The notes beneath the pieces are model-generated. The model made no database searches, was not told where the DNA came from, and saw nothing but the letters and a program-made list of their open reading frames with translations. From assembly GCA_905373605.1 (NCBI GenBank), contig CAJPTO010000037.1, forward strand, positions 1-18,227: 18,227 bases of DNA. Direction: 5' to 3'. Every line of letters begins with the position of its first letter. The stretch's first letter is position 1. The DNA is from an uncultured Prevotella sp. GTDB taxonomy: Bacteria > Bacteroidota > Bacteroidia > Bacteroidales > Bacteroidaceae. Position numbers and translations under genes: made by a program. Positions 1 through 7,592 of the stretch are shown piece by piece.

Positions 1-442
1 TCCCCACCCTTTCGGCAAATGGTTGTCGGCCTAACGACGACCAACGTTCCACCTTTTGCAGCACGTTGGGCGGCAAAAGTTGCCTGTTTTCGCGCCCTGG
101 GCCGTATCCGATGAGCAAAGTCCCGGCACAATTGCACTCAATATTATAATAGGCATCGGGCGATGGGCTCACGAAGAACTCGCAACAAGAGTCTTCCCAC
201 ACGTGTCCGTTGTCTTCAGGAGCAACGGCTCGCACGCTGTCTTCGTCCACTTGATAATTTATCAGGATGTTATCGCCGGCGTAAGCCATGCGAAACGCCA
301 CCGTGGGCTTATAGGGAAAGTCGGCTGGCCAATTTACATTGCCAATGGCCTCGAAAGGAATGTTGGCCCTATCGAGCAACGTTGGCACCGCTTCGGCCAG
401 CACATCGGCAGCAGAAAGGGAACGAACGATATACTTGTTCAT
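1..442 (-). CDS. CBM9-like carbohydrate-binding family protein, partial (3' end off window)
   Basis: An open frame starts with ATG at 442-440 and runs off the left edge after 147 residues without a stop. The protein begins MNKYIVRSLSAADVL and contains VWEDSCCEFF at residues 81-90, followed by YYNIECNCAGTLL near 98-110. This is the pattern of the carbohydrate-binding family 9-like domain common in Bacteroidota, usually about 220 residues, so roughly the last third is missing. There is no signal peptide at this start, which suggests a cytoplasmic or otherwise unexported protein. An in-frame ATG eight codons upstream (466-464) is possible, but MNKYIV fits the family start better. No ribosome-binding site or TAnnTTTG promoter decides the matter. 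It lies downstream of the NahK-like kinase on the same strand, separated by a strong hairpin. The ligand is unknown; a role in sugar binding is inferred from the family only. Confidence 0.8.
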   Translation of the reverse strand, partial: MNKYIVRSLSAADVLAEAVPTLLDRANIPFEAIGNVNWPADFPYKPTVAFRMAYAGDNILINYQVDEDSVRAVAPEDNGHVWEDSCCEFFVSPSPDAYYNIECNCAGTLLIGYGPGRENRQLLPPNVLQKVERWSSLGRQPFAERVG

Positions 443-536
443 GTTTTTAAGTTTGTTGTTAGGCATGTTCTAAAAGGCACACGCCTTTAGTTGATTACTT
501 CTCTTTGTTTTGTTCTTCCTATCTTGCGGAGAGATT

Positions 537-593
537 AAAGGCAGCCAAACGCGGCGTTGCATGTCGACATAGCCACGTTTGGCTGCCTTTTTT
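537..593. terminator. Intrinsic terminator hairpin after the NahK-like gene
   Basis: A perfect 15-bp inverted repeat pairs 537-551 with 576-590, with a 24-nt loop holding the palindrome ATGTCGACAT. On the plus strand six T residues follow (588-593). On the minus strand, the direction of the kinase gene that stops at 595, the stem is followed by a weaker run (TTTAATCT). It most likely ends kinase transcription and may work in both directions. It also means that the CBM9-like gene to its left may need its own promoter or depend on readthrough. Confidence 0.75.
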
Positions 594-594
594 G

Positions 595-1689
595 CTATTT
601 GCTGTTCTCGGCGATGAACTTTTTCATCTCCTCTTCGTGCGAACAAACGCTGTTGAAGAGTGCCAATTGGTTCTTGGCTCGGTCAAGATTGTGTTCGGGA
701 TACTTAATCTTGTAATACACATCGCCGTTGATGTAGTCGGTGAGGAAGCGCACACACTGCATGAAGGGGAAGAGTTTGGCGGCGAAAGGCAGGTTATCGC
801 GCTCGATGGGTGTGAGGAATTGGCCCGCCGAAGCTAAGTAGCCTTTGGTGAAAGCCTTGAAGATAGGCATGTTAAAGCCCACGTTAGCCAGGTTCGGATC
901 GTCCTCTGCGGTGTAGTTTGCTCCCGTTCTAAGGAAGTCGCCATAGTCTGAAAACACGAAGCTTGGCATCACCGTGTCGAGGTCTATCACGCAAAGGATG
1001 TTTCCCTGGGCATCAAACATCATGTTGTTAACCTTTGTGTCGCAGTGGCAGATGCGCTTGGGGAGCTTGCCTTCGCGGTAGAGTTGCTCGGCTTTGCACA
1101 TCTCTTCCATGTTGCTGTTCAGCTCTTCCACCATGTCTTTTACCACAGAAAGACGCTTAACAGGGTCTTCTTGCACCGCTTCTTTCAGCTGTCGGGCGCG
1201 CAATTCCATGTTGTGGAAGTCGGGAATGGTTTCTCCCAACTGCACTGGGATGTCCACCAGAGCGTCCTCAAACTGGCCGAAAGCCAAGCCGGCAGCATGC
1301 GAATATTCCTCGTTGACCGTTTCGTAGGTGTAGGCATCGGGTATAAAAAGCATCACTCGCCAATAAGTGTCGTCGGCCTCGCGCCAGTAAGTCTTGCCCG
1401 TTTGAGCCTTAACGAAGGTGAGCACACGGCGGTTGATGTCTGCCGCTCCTTGCATTTCGAGTTTCTTTCTCAAATGTTGGGTAACGGCTTCGATGTTGTT
1501 TTGCAGCAATTCCACGTCTTTGAAGATGGCATTGTTGATGCGTTGCAACACGTAACTTGGGGCATCGGGTTCGCTCATCTCCACTTTATAAGTGTCGTTG
1601 ATGAGTCCGTTACCCAGTGGCTTCACGCTCTTAACGGTGCCCTGCACATCAAAATGCGACACCAATTGGAGCAAATTCTTTTCTTCCAT
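595..1689 (-). CDS. nahK: NahK-like N-acetylhexosamine 1-kinase (APH phosphotransferase fold)
   Basis: The 364-residue product resembles the Bifidobacterium N-acetylhexosamine 1-kinase NahK along its whole length, as recalled: an N-terminal GNGLINDTYKV nucleotide-loop region, YVLQRINNAIFKD, the catalytic loop HCDTKVNN (His215, Asp217, counted from this start), the metal-binding DLD at 236-238, and RFLTDYINGDVYY with YPEHNLDRAKNQ near the C terminus. NahK uses ATP to phosphorylate GlcNAc or GalNAc at C1 in the cytoplasm, feeding the lacto-N-biose/galacto-N-biose route. I chose the ATG at 1689-1687 because MEEKNLLQLVSHF aligns with the family start; a TTG at 1719 would add ten residues and is less likely. 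The neighbours nagB and the NagB/PIG-L fusion also handle amino sugars. A large hairpin with a T-run sits about 30 nt upstream. The family also contains kinases of other sugars, so the exact substrate is unproven. Confidence 0.8.
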   Translation of the reverse strand: MEEKNLLQLVSHFDVQGTVKSVKPLGNGLINDTYKVEMSEPDAPSYVLQRINNAIFKDVELLQNNIEAVTQHLRKKLEMQGAADINRRVLTFVKAQTGKTYWREADDTYWRVMLFIPDAYTYETVNEEYSHAAGLAFGQFEDALVDIPVQLGETIPDFHNMELRARQLKEAVQEDPVKRLSVVKDMVEELNSNMEEMCKAEQLYREGKLPKRICHCDTKVNNMMFDAQGNILCVIDLDTVMPSFVFSDYGDFLRTGANYTAEDDPNLANVGFNMPIFKAFTKGYLASAGQFLTPIERDNLPFAAKLFPFMQCVRFLTDYINGDVYYKIKYPEHNLDRAKNQLALFNSVCSHEEEMKKFIAENSK

Positions 1690-1717
1690 GATGGTTATAT
1701 GATCGTTTAGATTAGGC

Positions 1718-1792
1718 AAAAATCCCCATTGGGTTTATTCTTGGGCGATGCCAAAAGGCATTTTCGCGGGCAGAATAAGTCCAACGGGGATT
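1718..1792 (-). terminator. Long hairpin with T-run in the nahK leader (terminator or attenuator)
   Basis: Arms 1721-1741 and 1772-1792 form a 21-bp inverted repeat. On the minus strand it holds 18 pairs including one G-U, interrupted by a 2x2 internal loop. An inner hairpin (ATGCC-TTTT-GGCAT) fills the loop. Read on the minus strand, the 3' arm runs straight into ATTTTTGCC, as in an intrinsic terminator. It ends about 30 nt before the nahK ATG and 325 bp after the stop of the fusion gene. It could end the nagB-fusion transcript, or act as an attenuator for nahK. I saw no TAnnTTTG promoter between it and nahK. Confidence 0.6.
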
Positions 1793-1821
1793 GATTGTGG
1801 GGGTATTTAGGGGCTAAGGCT

Positions 1822-2064
1822 TCTGGATTTCCTAGGGTTTCTAGGGTTCTAGGATTCCTAGGTGTCCTAGATTTCCTAGGGTTCCTAGATTTCTAGAGAG
1901 CCTAGGGGTTCTAGATTTGCTAGGATTTCTAATTTTCTAGGGTTCCTAGGCTTCCTAGTTTTCCTAGGATTTCTAGGTATCTAGGATTCCTAGCTGTTCT
2001 AGAATTCCTAGGATTTCTAGGATTCCTAGGATTGCTAGGCTTCTAGAATCCCTAGGATTGCTAG
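1822..2064. repeat. CTAG-rich degenerate 9-bp tandem array
   Basis: About 26 units of 8-9 bp with consensus GATTCCTAG follow one another, nearly every unit ending in CTAG. Common variants are ATTTCCTAG, GGTTCCTAG, GATTTCTAG and GATTGCTAG, with many CCTAGG palindromes. The array fills most of the 428-bp gap between the nahK ATG and the stop of the fusion gene. It is not coding, as stops occur throughout. The rest of the gap holds the leader hairpin (1718-1792) and a weak stem near 2081-2101. Confidence 0.9.
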
Positions 2065-2117
2065 CTATCAATCCCGGCAAGAAAGCCATTTAGCCCGCTT
2101 TTCCTGTATTTTCTTCT

Positions 2118-4115
2118 CTACATCTCCTTGAACTTATATTCTACAAAGGCTTCCATAGCCTCGTAACAAGCAAGTCCAAGTTTGTCGTAAAGCTCGGCAG
2201 TGCCGCGGTTTCGGTCTTCAGAACGTTGCCAGAACAAGCGTTCGTCGTTGCCAAGGAACGGTGCACTCTCCATTTGTGACTGGTGTTTGAGGATGGAGTT
2301 GCGTTTAGCGCGCAGCTCTTCGGGACTCATGGGCACGCACATCTCGATGTTTTCGATTTCCCATTCGGCCCAAGCGCCACGGTACATCCACACGCGGCAG
2401 TCGTCAAGCCACTTCTCTCCAGCCTTCAACTCTTCGTCGATGGCAGCGAAAACGGCATCGGTACACTTCTTGTGCGTGCCATGTGGGTCGGCCAAGTCGC
2501 CAGCAACGTATATCTGATGCGGCTGAATGCCGTGGATAAACTCGCGAACAACCTTCACATCGGCCTCGCCCATTGGCAGCTTTTCAATCTTACCCGACTC
2601 GTAGAAAGGCAAATCCAGGAAGTGAACACGCTCCAAGGGGATGTCGTTAAAGGTGGAAGCGGTGCGCGCTTCGCCGCGACGGATAAGGCCTTTGATGGTA
2701 AGAATGTCGCGAGTGTCGCCAATGCTGTCTTTCTTTTCTTTGAGGAAAGCCTTTATCTCACGATACTTGTCCTTGATAACGGTGTCGGAGTCGCCAGCGA
2801 AGATTTGGTTGAAGCCATTGATGAAGTGCATGAAGCGCGTTACTTCTTCGTCGCCCACGGCGATGTTGCCCGAAGTCTGGTATGCCACGTGCACTTCGTG
2901 TCCTTGTTCCACCAATCGGCGCAGCGTTCCGCCCATAGAGATAACGTCGTCGTCGGGATGGGGCGAGAAAATAATCACACGTTTGGGATAAGGTGTCGCA
3001 CGTTCGGGGCGATATGTGTCATCGGCGTTGGGTTTACCGCCAGGCCAACCCGTAATGGTGTGCTGAAGGTCGTTGAAAATCTTGATGTTGGCATTGTAAG
3101 CCGAGCCATACAAGGCCAAGAGTTCGCTCAATCCGTTCTCGTTATAATCCTTGTTGGTGAGCTTGAGGATGGGTTTGCCCGTTAGCTGGCAAAGCCAAAC
3201 CAAGGCCGAACGCACGAGCTTGTCGGTCCATTGGCAGGATGTAACCAACCAAGGATGCACAATGCGCGTCAGTCGCGATGCAGCTGGCAGGTCAATAACC
3301 ACGTTGGCATCCTTATGTGTCTGCAAGAACGAAGCGGGCAAAGCGTCTGTAACGCTCCCTTCCACCGTCTTTTGTATGATGTCGGCCTTGTCTTCGCCCC
3401 ATGCAGTGAGGAAAATTTTGCGCGCACCCAGTATTGTAGAGATGCCCATCGTGATGGAACAGGGCGGAACAGCCTCGTTGGAGCCGAAGCTCATTGTCAT
3501 TTCTTCGCGCGAAACGGCATCGATAAGTATCAGGCGCGAGGTGGAAGTGAGCCCACTACCGGGTTCGTTGGTGGCAATGTTGCCCATGCGGCCCACGCCA
3601 AGCAACATAACATCGATGCCGCCCATGTCGGCGATGCGCTGTTCGTATTGCTTGCAGCTGCTGTTCACCATCTCTTGTGGCACCGTTCCATCGAGTGTGA
3701 AGATGTTTTCGGGCGCAATGTCAACATGATTGAGGAAACGCTCGCGCAATTGGCTGATGCTGCTGTGCTCGTTTCCCTCGTTGAGTGGGAAATACTCGTA
3801 GGCGTTGAACACGGCCACGCGTGCAAAGCTCAACCCATGCTCCTTATGAAGCTTGATAAGCTCGTCGAAGACGGGCGTTAGCGAATTGCCTGTACCCAAA
3901 CCCAAGACGCAAAGCTTGCCTTGGTCGTTCTTAAACTTGATCTCTGCTTCAATGGCGCGCGCGATACTTGCCGCACCCTCTTCCAGTTTTGGGAAGATAT
4001 TGGTGCTTATTTTTTCGCAGCGTGTTATTTCAGAGCGTTCAACGGCGGTTTTAGGATTGTAATATTCTTCGGGAATTTTGTTCAGAACAATTTCCGAACT
4101 TAGATTAAGTCTCAT
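2118..4115 (-). CDS. NagB-like (catalytically degenerate) / PIG-L (LmbE-type) deacetylase fusion protein
   Basis: The 665-residue protein joins two domains. Residues about 30-290 follow the glucosamine-6-phosphate deaminase fold, keeping the sugar-phosphate loop GLGTGNS (72-78) and NEPGSGL (183-189). Residues about 375-600 are a PIG-L/LmbE deacetylase with SPHPDDD (385-390, zinc and catalytic residues) and DPHGTH (543-548). Genomes often label such proteins glucosamine-6-phosphate deaminase. However, the catalytic Asp72, Asp141 and His143 of NagB are Tyr106, Met177 and Asn179 here, so deaminase activity is doubtful. PIG-L enzymes remove N-acetyl groups from GlcNAc-type sugars, so a deacetylase role is the better guess. 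I chose ATG 4115 (MRLNLSSEIV); a TTG at 4160 would overlap nagB. It starts 4 bp after the nagB stop, so the two genes are surely co-transcribed. No signal peptide is present, so it is cytoplasmic. Confidence 0.85.
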   Translation of the reverse strand: MRLNLSSEIVLNKIPEEYYNPKTAVERSEITRCEKISTNIFPKLEEGAASIARAIEAEIKFKNDQGKLCVLGLGTGNSLTPVFDELIKLHKEHGLSFARVAVFNAYEYFPLNEGNEHSSISQLRERFLNHVDIAPENIFTLDGTVPQEMVNSSCKQYEQRIADMGGIDVMLLGVGRMGNIATNEPGSGLTSTSRLILIDAVSREEMTMSFGSNEAVPPCSITMGISTILGARKIFLTAWGEDKADIIQKTVEGSVTDALPASFLQTHKDANVVIDLPAASRLTRIVHPWLVTSCQWTDKLVRSALVWLCQLTGKPILKLTNKDYNENGLSELLALYGSAYNANIKIFNDLQHTITGWPGGKPNADDTYRPERATPYPKRVIIFSPHPDDDVISMGGTLRRLVEQGHEVHVAYQTSGNIAVGDEEVTRFMHFINGFNQIFAGDSDTVIKDKYREIKAFLKEKKDSIGDTRDILTIKGLIRRGEARTASTFNDIPLERVHFLDLPFYESGKIEKLPMGEADVKVVREFIHGIQPHQIYVAGDLADPHGTHKKCTDAVFAAIDEELKAGEKWLDDCRVWMYRGAWAEWEIENIEMCVPMSPEELRAKRNSILKHQSQMESAPFLGNDERLFWQRSEDRNRGTAELYDKLGLACYEAMEAFVEYKFKEM

Positions 4116-4119
4116 TTTC

Positions 4120-4905
4120 TTAAGCCCTTTCTGTATCTTTAAAATACTTGTAAGTTCCAACTTTCAGTTCGTCTGTGGCTGCTTCGTCGCAAACGATGAT
4201 GGCATCTTCGTGCATTTGCAGCGCGCTAACGGTACGCATTTGGGTAACAGGACCTTCAACGGCATCGCGAAGTGCGCCTGCCTTGCCGTGTCCGTTGATG
4301 AGAACCATCACCTGTCGTGCGTCCATCACGGTGCCAACGCCCACAGTGAGCGAGAAACGAGGCACTTTTTCGAAGTCGTTGTCGAAGAAACGTGAGTTTA
4401 CAACGCGTGTGTCGTGGGTAAGGGGCATGCGCCTGGTGCGCGAAGTGAGCGACGAACCCGGTTCGTTAAAGGCCAAATGGCCGTCTACTCCTACACCCCC
4501 GATGAACAAGTCGATGCCACCTGCCGCCTTTATCGCCTCCTCGTATTGGCGGCATTCGGCCTCCCAGTCTTCGGCATTGCCATTAAGGATGTGCACGTTT
4601 TCTTTAAGGATGTCGATATGGTCGAACAAATTGCGGTGCATAAACGAGTGGTAGCTTTCGGGATGTTCAACGGGCAAGCCCACATATTCGTCCATGTTGA
4701 ACGTGACAACGTTCTTAAACGACACGCGCCCCGCCTTGCATGCCTTCACCAAAGCTTGGTACATGCCCACGGGAGTGCCGCCTGTTGGCAATCCCAACAC
4801 GAAGGGATGCTCCTTAGTGGGTGCTGCCTTGTTAATACTTTCAATGACGTGTTCAGCTGCCCAATTGGACAGTCCGTCATAATCTGCCTTTATTATTAAT
4901 CGCAT
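4120..4905 (-). CDS. nagB: Glucosamine-6-phosphate deaminase
   Basis: The 261-residue product matches E. coli NagB (266 residues) almost without gaps, so the numbering agrees. It converts glucosamine 6-phosphate to fructose 6-phosphate and ammonia in the cytoplasm, the last step of amino-sugar breakdown. Visible residues are the phosphate loop PTGGTP (40-45), Asp72 in NMDEY, Asp141 and His143 in GVDGH, and Glu148 in FNEPGSS. Of the E. coli allosteric site for GlcNAc-6-phosphate, Ser151, Arg158 and Tyr254 are kept, but Lys160 is Met, so activation may differ. The ATG at 4905 is the natural start (MRLIIKADY). A TATATTTG promoter element lies about 40 bp upstream. It is the first gene of a unit with the NagB/PIG-L fusion 4 bp downstream. 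Confidence 0.95.
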   Translation of the reverse strand: MRLIIKADYDGLSNWAAEHVIESINKAAPTKEHPFVLGLPTGGTPVGMYQALVKACKAGRVSFKNVVTFNMDEYVGLPVEHPESYHSFMHRNLFDHIDILKENVHILNGNAEDWEAECRQYEEAIKAAGGIDLFIGGVGVDGHLAFNEPGSSLTSRTRRMPLTHDTRVVNSRFFDNDFEKVPRFSLTVGVGTVMDARQVMVLINGHGKAGALRDAVEGPVTQMRTVSALQMHEDAIIVCDEAATDELKVGTYKYFKDTERA

Positions 4906-4946
4906 GGCTTTTTATAAAAAAATTTTGTTTGTAAGATTATGAACTG

Positions 4947-4980
4947 CAAATATACACAAAATAAGCCTAATTAAGGCAAG
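4947..4980 (-). promoter_or_regulatory. Likely nagB promoter (Bacteroidota type)
   Basis: On the minus strand TATATTTG (4954-4947) fits the -7 consensus TAnnTTTG. A partial -33 element, CTTG, lies 21 bp upstream. The predicted transcript starts near 4942 and gives a leader of about 37 nt. The spacer holds a 13-bp near-palindrome (4965-4977, GCCT/AGGC ends) that could be an operator. The -33 match is weak. Confidence 0.5.
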
Positions 4981-5235
4981 TAAAATAGAGAATTTCTAAG
5001 TAAATGTTGTTTTTCACCTTTTCTAGGTATCGTTTGCGGCGCATAAGGTTAGCTTATTATGGTTAAACGGAACTGAATTTGGAAAGCCAAAGGGGCATCG
5101 TAAGCAAACAAATCAGGTTCTAATTGTTTATAACCAGCTATAGTCAAAACAAAATGGTTTTGGAATGAAAGACAAAAGGAATTGATTATATAGCCTTGAT
5201 TTTAACCTGCTCGTGCCGCATTCATCGGTACAATG

Positions 5236-5345
5236 CAGCTTGTACTGTGGCTACAAGGCTCTTGTAGCGTGGCTACAAGATGCTTGTAGTGTGGATACCA
5301 GATGCTTGTAGCGTGGATACCAGATGCTTGTAGCGTGAGCATCTG
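5236..5345. repeat. Five-unit 22-bp tandem array
   Basis: Five consecutive 22-bp units start at 5236, 5258, 5280, 5302 and 5324. Units 3 and 4 differ at one base (ATGCTTGTAGYGTGGATACCAG). Unit 2 carries CTTGTAG and CTACAAG in inverted orientation with 5 bp between, so it could form a cruciform or RNA hairpin. Units 3 and 4 have lost the second arm, and unit 5 decays. The period is not a multiple of three, and the one ORF crossing it (5202-5390, minus) is not credible. In the rest of the 664-bp gap 4906-5569, apart from the nagB promoter and the octamer array, I see nothing. Confidence 0.85.
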
Positions 5346-5429
5346 CCAATGATTGCCCCACAAGTTGGTAACAACTGCTTCATGACTCAAAGGCTGTTGC
5401 TTTCCAAAAGCAATTTCTTATGACTATAA

Positions 5430-5573
5430 CTTGCAAGCTTTTCAACCCTTTAACTTGTCAACGTGCCAACTCATTAACCTGTCCTTTCGTCAACTCATCA
5501 ACTTGTCTTCTCGTCAAATCATCAACTCATCAACTTGCCAACTCGTCTACTTGGCAACACATCAACTCGTCAG
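5430..5573. repeat. Octamer tandem array ending on the htpX stop codon
   Basis: Eighteen octamers run without gaps, of the form CTYGTCAA or CTCATCAA with decay at the left end. The last unit, CTCGTCAG (5566-5573), includes the TCA that is the TGA stop of htpX on the minus strand. The same octamer family forms the array at 7593-7760, so the lemA-htpX pair is bracketed by related repeats in the same orientation. Confidence 0.9.
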
Positions 5574-6580
5574 AACTGCTCCAAGATGGCAATACGTTTC
5601 TCGGGATCGGGGTGGGTTTTGAACATGCCCTCTATCATCCCGAGCAGTCCCAAGTCCATCTGGTCGGGGTGCATGATGAACAGTTGTGCCACGTCTTCGC
5701 GGTTAACATCGTCCAAACCGGGGTTGGCAGCAATCTTCCTCAACGCCGAAGCCAATGCCAAAGGATTGCCGCATAGCTCCGCTCCGCCCGCATCGGCCAT
5801 GTATTCGCGCTTTCGCGATATGGCAAAGCGTGTAATCAGGGTGAAGAAATAGGCCACGGCAGCACACACCGCCACCACAACCAAAACAAGGAACATGGCT
5901 GCAGCGCCGTTGTTCGAGTCTTTACTTCTACTTCGCGAATAGCTTCCGCCGCTTATGACATAGTAATAGATCGAACGAGCCGCCAACGCCATCACCGTGC
6001 TAACGATGCCCACGAACACGATGCAGGTGATAAGCAGGCGCGTATCGCGGTTGCGGATGTGGGTAAGCTCGTGTGCCAGCACGCCTGCCAGTTCGTCATC
6101 GTCTAGCACGCGCAACAAACCGCTCGTCACCGTAACGGCATACGTGCGCTTGTTTATGCCACTTGCAAAGGCGTTCAGTTGGTCGTCGTCGACGATGTAA
6201 ATGGCCGGCATGTCCATGTTGCAGGCCATGCATAGGTTTTCAACGATGTTGTACACCCTGGGGTTGTCTTTTCGCGAAAGCGGCTGCGCCCTTACGGCAT
6301 GCCTTATCATGCTGGCATTGAAGAAATAGGCGATAACAAACCACACAGCCACGATGCCTACCACCCACGGCAGCAGTTCGACGAAGGCATACATCACATC
6401 GTCGAGGTGCAACTGAGGGTGATATTCGCCGGCGGCATCGTAATAGCCGTTGGAAAAATAGTTGATGCCGGCCAGTATAAGCCACACCATACCCAAGATG
6501 ATACAGGGGAAAAGCAACAACAACAGTATGCTCAACGTGTTGTTGCGGCTTATCTGCGTTTGCATTCCTACATATTTCAT
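5570..6580 (-). CDS. htpX: HtpX-like M48 family membrane zinc metalloprotease
   Basis: This 336-residue integral membrane protease carries the zinc motif HELTH at 170-174 and a third ligand in EYMAD (Glu259). Hydrophobic segments lie at about 17-40, 70-88, 182-200 and 228-248, placing the protease domain at the inner membrane facing the cytoplasm. HtpX-type proteases take part in quality control of membrane proteins, and a partner LemA gene is common. I chose ATG 6580 (MKYVGMQTQI), which fits the family start; a GTG at 6634 would add 18 non-family residues. A short Ser/Arg-rich loop (about 213-221) separates the two C-terminal membrane segments. The gene follows lemA after 69 bp, in which GGTGGG/CCCACC could pair as a small hairpin. 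Its stop codon lies inside the last octamer of a tandem array. Confidence 0.9.
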   Translation of the reverse strand: MKYVGMQTQISRNNTLSILLLLLFPCIILGMVWLILAGINYFSNGYYDAAGEYHPQLHLDDVMYAFVELLPWVVGIVAVWFVIAYFFNASMIRHAVRAQPLSRKDNPRVYNIVENLCMACNMDMPAIYIVDDDQLNAFASGINKRTYAVTVTSGLLRVLDDDELAGVLAHELTHIRNRDTRLLITCIVFVGIVSTVMALAARSIYYYVISGGSYSRSRSKDSNNGAAAMFLVLVVVAVCAAVAYFFTLITRFAISRKREYMADAGGAELCGNPLALASALRKIAANPGLDDVNREDVAQLFIMHPDQMDLGLLGMIEGMFKTHPDPEKRIAILEQF

Positions 6581-6649
6581 CGGCAGAGAGCGTTGCGGCC
6601 GACAGCAGGTGGGCACATTGCCTCCCCACCGCACGGCCTTGTTGCGGGT

Positions 6650-7216
6650 TTAGAACTTCACTTCGGGTGCGCGTTCCACCTCTTCGCGCTGCGTTTGTGG
6701 TATCTCGAACATCGGTTCTTTGTTGAAACCGAACATCTTGGCGAAGATAACCGATGGGAATGTTTGTACGGCGTTGTTGAGTTCGCGTGTTGCCGAGTTG
6801 AAGAAGCGGCGTGTGGCAGCCAGTTTGTTCTCGATGTCGGCCAGTTCGGTTTGTAGGTGCATGAAATTGGCGTTGGCCTTGAGCTCGGGATAAGCCTCCA
6901 TCGACACCTTTAGCCCCGACAAAGCACTGGTCAACATGTTCTCTGCGGCAATCTTATCGTTGATAGATGTTGCCCCCATTGCCGCCGAACGGGCTTCGGT
7001 TACACGCTGAAACACGCTTTGTTCGTGGGCGGCATAGCCCTTAACTGCCCCTACTAGCTGCGGAACAAGGTCGTGGCGCATCTTGAGTTGCACATCAACA
7101 TTGGCAAAAGCGTTCTCGCGGTTGTTGCGAAGCTTCACCAAATTGTTGTACAACGCCACACCCCATACGAGGAGCAACACCACTATTACAATGCTAACGA
7201 TTACTGGTACACTCAT
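6650..7216 (-). CDS. lemA: LemA family protein
   Basis: The 188-residue product has one N-terminal membrane segment (about 4-22) followed by a helical domain with LemA signatures: YNNLVKLRNN (23-32), LKMRHDLVPQLVGAVKGYA (44-62) and ENKLAATRRFFNSATRELN (129-147). The length is usual for the family. LemA proteins are membrane-anchored, with the helical bundle probably outside the cytoplasm; their biochemical role is not settled. Co-occurrence with M48 proteases such as HtpX is frequent, and here htpX follows 69 bp downstream on the same strand, so a functional link is likely. The ATG at 7216 is the only start that gives the normal N terminus. A very good promoter lies 175 bp upstream, leaving a leader of about 170 nt. 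Confidence 0.93.
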   Translation of the reverse strand: MSVPVIVSIVIVVLLLVWGVALYNNLVKLRNNRENAFANVDVQLKMRHDLVPQLVGAVKGYAAHEQSVFQRVTEARSAAMGATSINDKIAAENMLTSALSGLKVSMEAYPELKANANFMHLQTELADIENKLAATRRFFNSATRELNNAVQTFPSVIFAKMFGFNKEPMFEIPQTQREEVERAPEVKF

Positions 7217-7390
7217 TATTTCTTTAGTTTAATGGTTCAACACGTGTTCAATAGGTACCTTCAATGACCGACAGAACATTTCTTTTTGTAAAACATATCA
7301 CACAATCAGGCAACAGGATGCCCATCATTATGCACGTTTCCAACACAAGATGTTTCGGCATAAATGACACTATTGTCGCATTGTGTTTTG

Positions 7391-7421
7391 CAAAGATAGC
7401 GGAAAATAAAGACATTGCAAA
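7391..7421 (-). promoter_or_regulatory. lemA-htpX promoter (TTTG-N19-TAnnTTTG)
   Basis: On the minus strand TTTG (7421-7418), a 19-bp spacer and TATCTTTG (7398-7391) match the Bacteroidota housekeeping promoter exactly. Transcription would start near 7386. The leader to the lemA ATG is then about 170 nt and has no obvious terminator. Confidence 0.8.
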
Positions 7422-7592
7422 ACATTTGGCCTGAAAAAGCAAGTTTTTCGCCCCTCACATGTATGTTCACATGGACACCACTCTTTCGCTAAGTCTGCAT
7501 TTCTTTCTGTTTACGAAGCAACAAAATAGCATGAAGCCGCAGCAACACAGCAAAAAGACAGCAAAAGCAACGTTTCTCATTAAACAGAATAC

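Noticed and set aside
56..490. A 144-codon plus-strand ORF at the left edge
   Set aside because: The opposite strand encodes a clear CBM9-like protein over the same bases.
2283..3185. Long antisense ORFs (300 codons here; also 1045-1710, 3231-3881, 11519-12292 and 13001-13840)
   Set aside because: They lie opposite well-identified genes and reflect their codon bias; no domain can be recognised.
5236..5345. Regular repeats here and at 15419-15514 and 15987-16162 as CRISPR arrays
   Set aside because: Units are directly adjacent with no unique spacers, the period is 22 bp, and no cas genes are present.
5202..5390. A 62-codon minus-strand ORF over the 22-bp array
   Set aside because: It consists mostly of repeat sequence, has no recognisable domain and no promoter.
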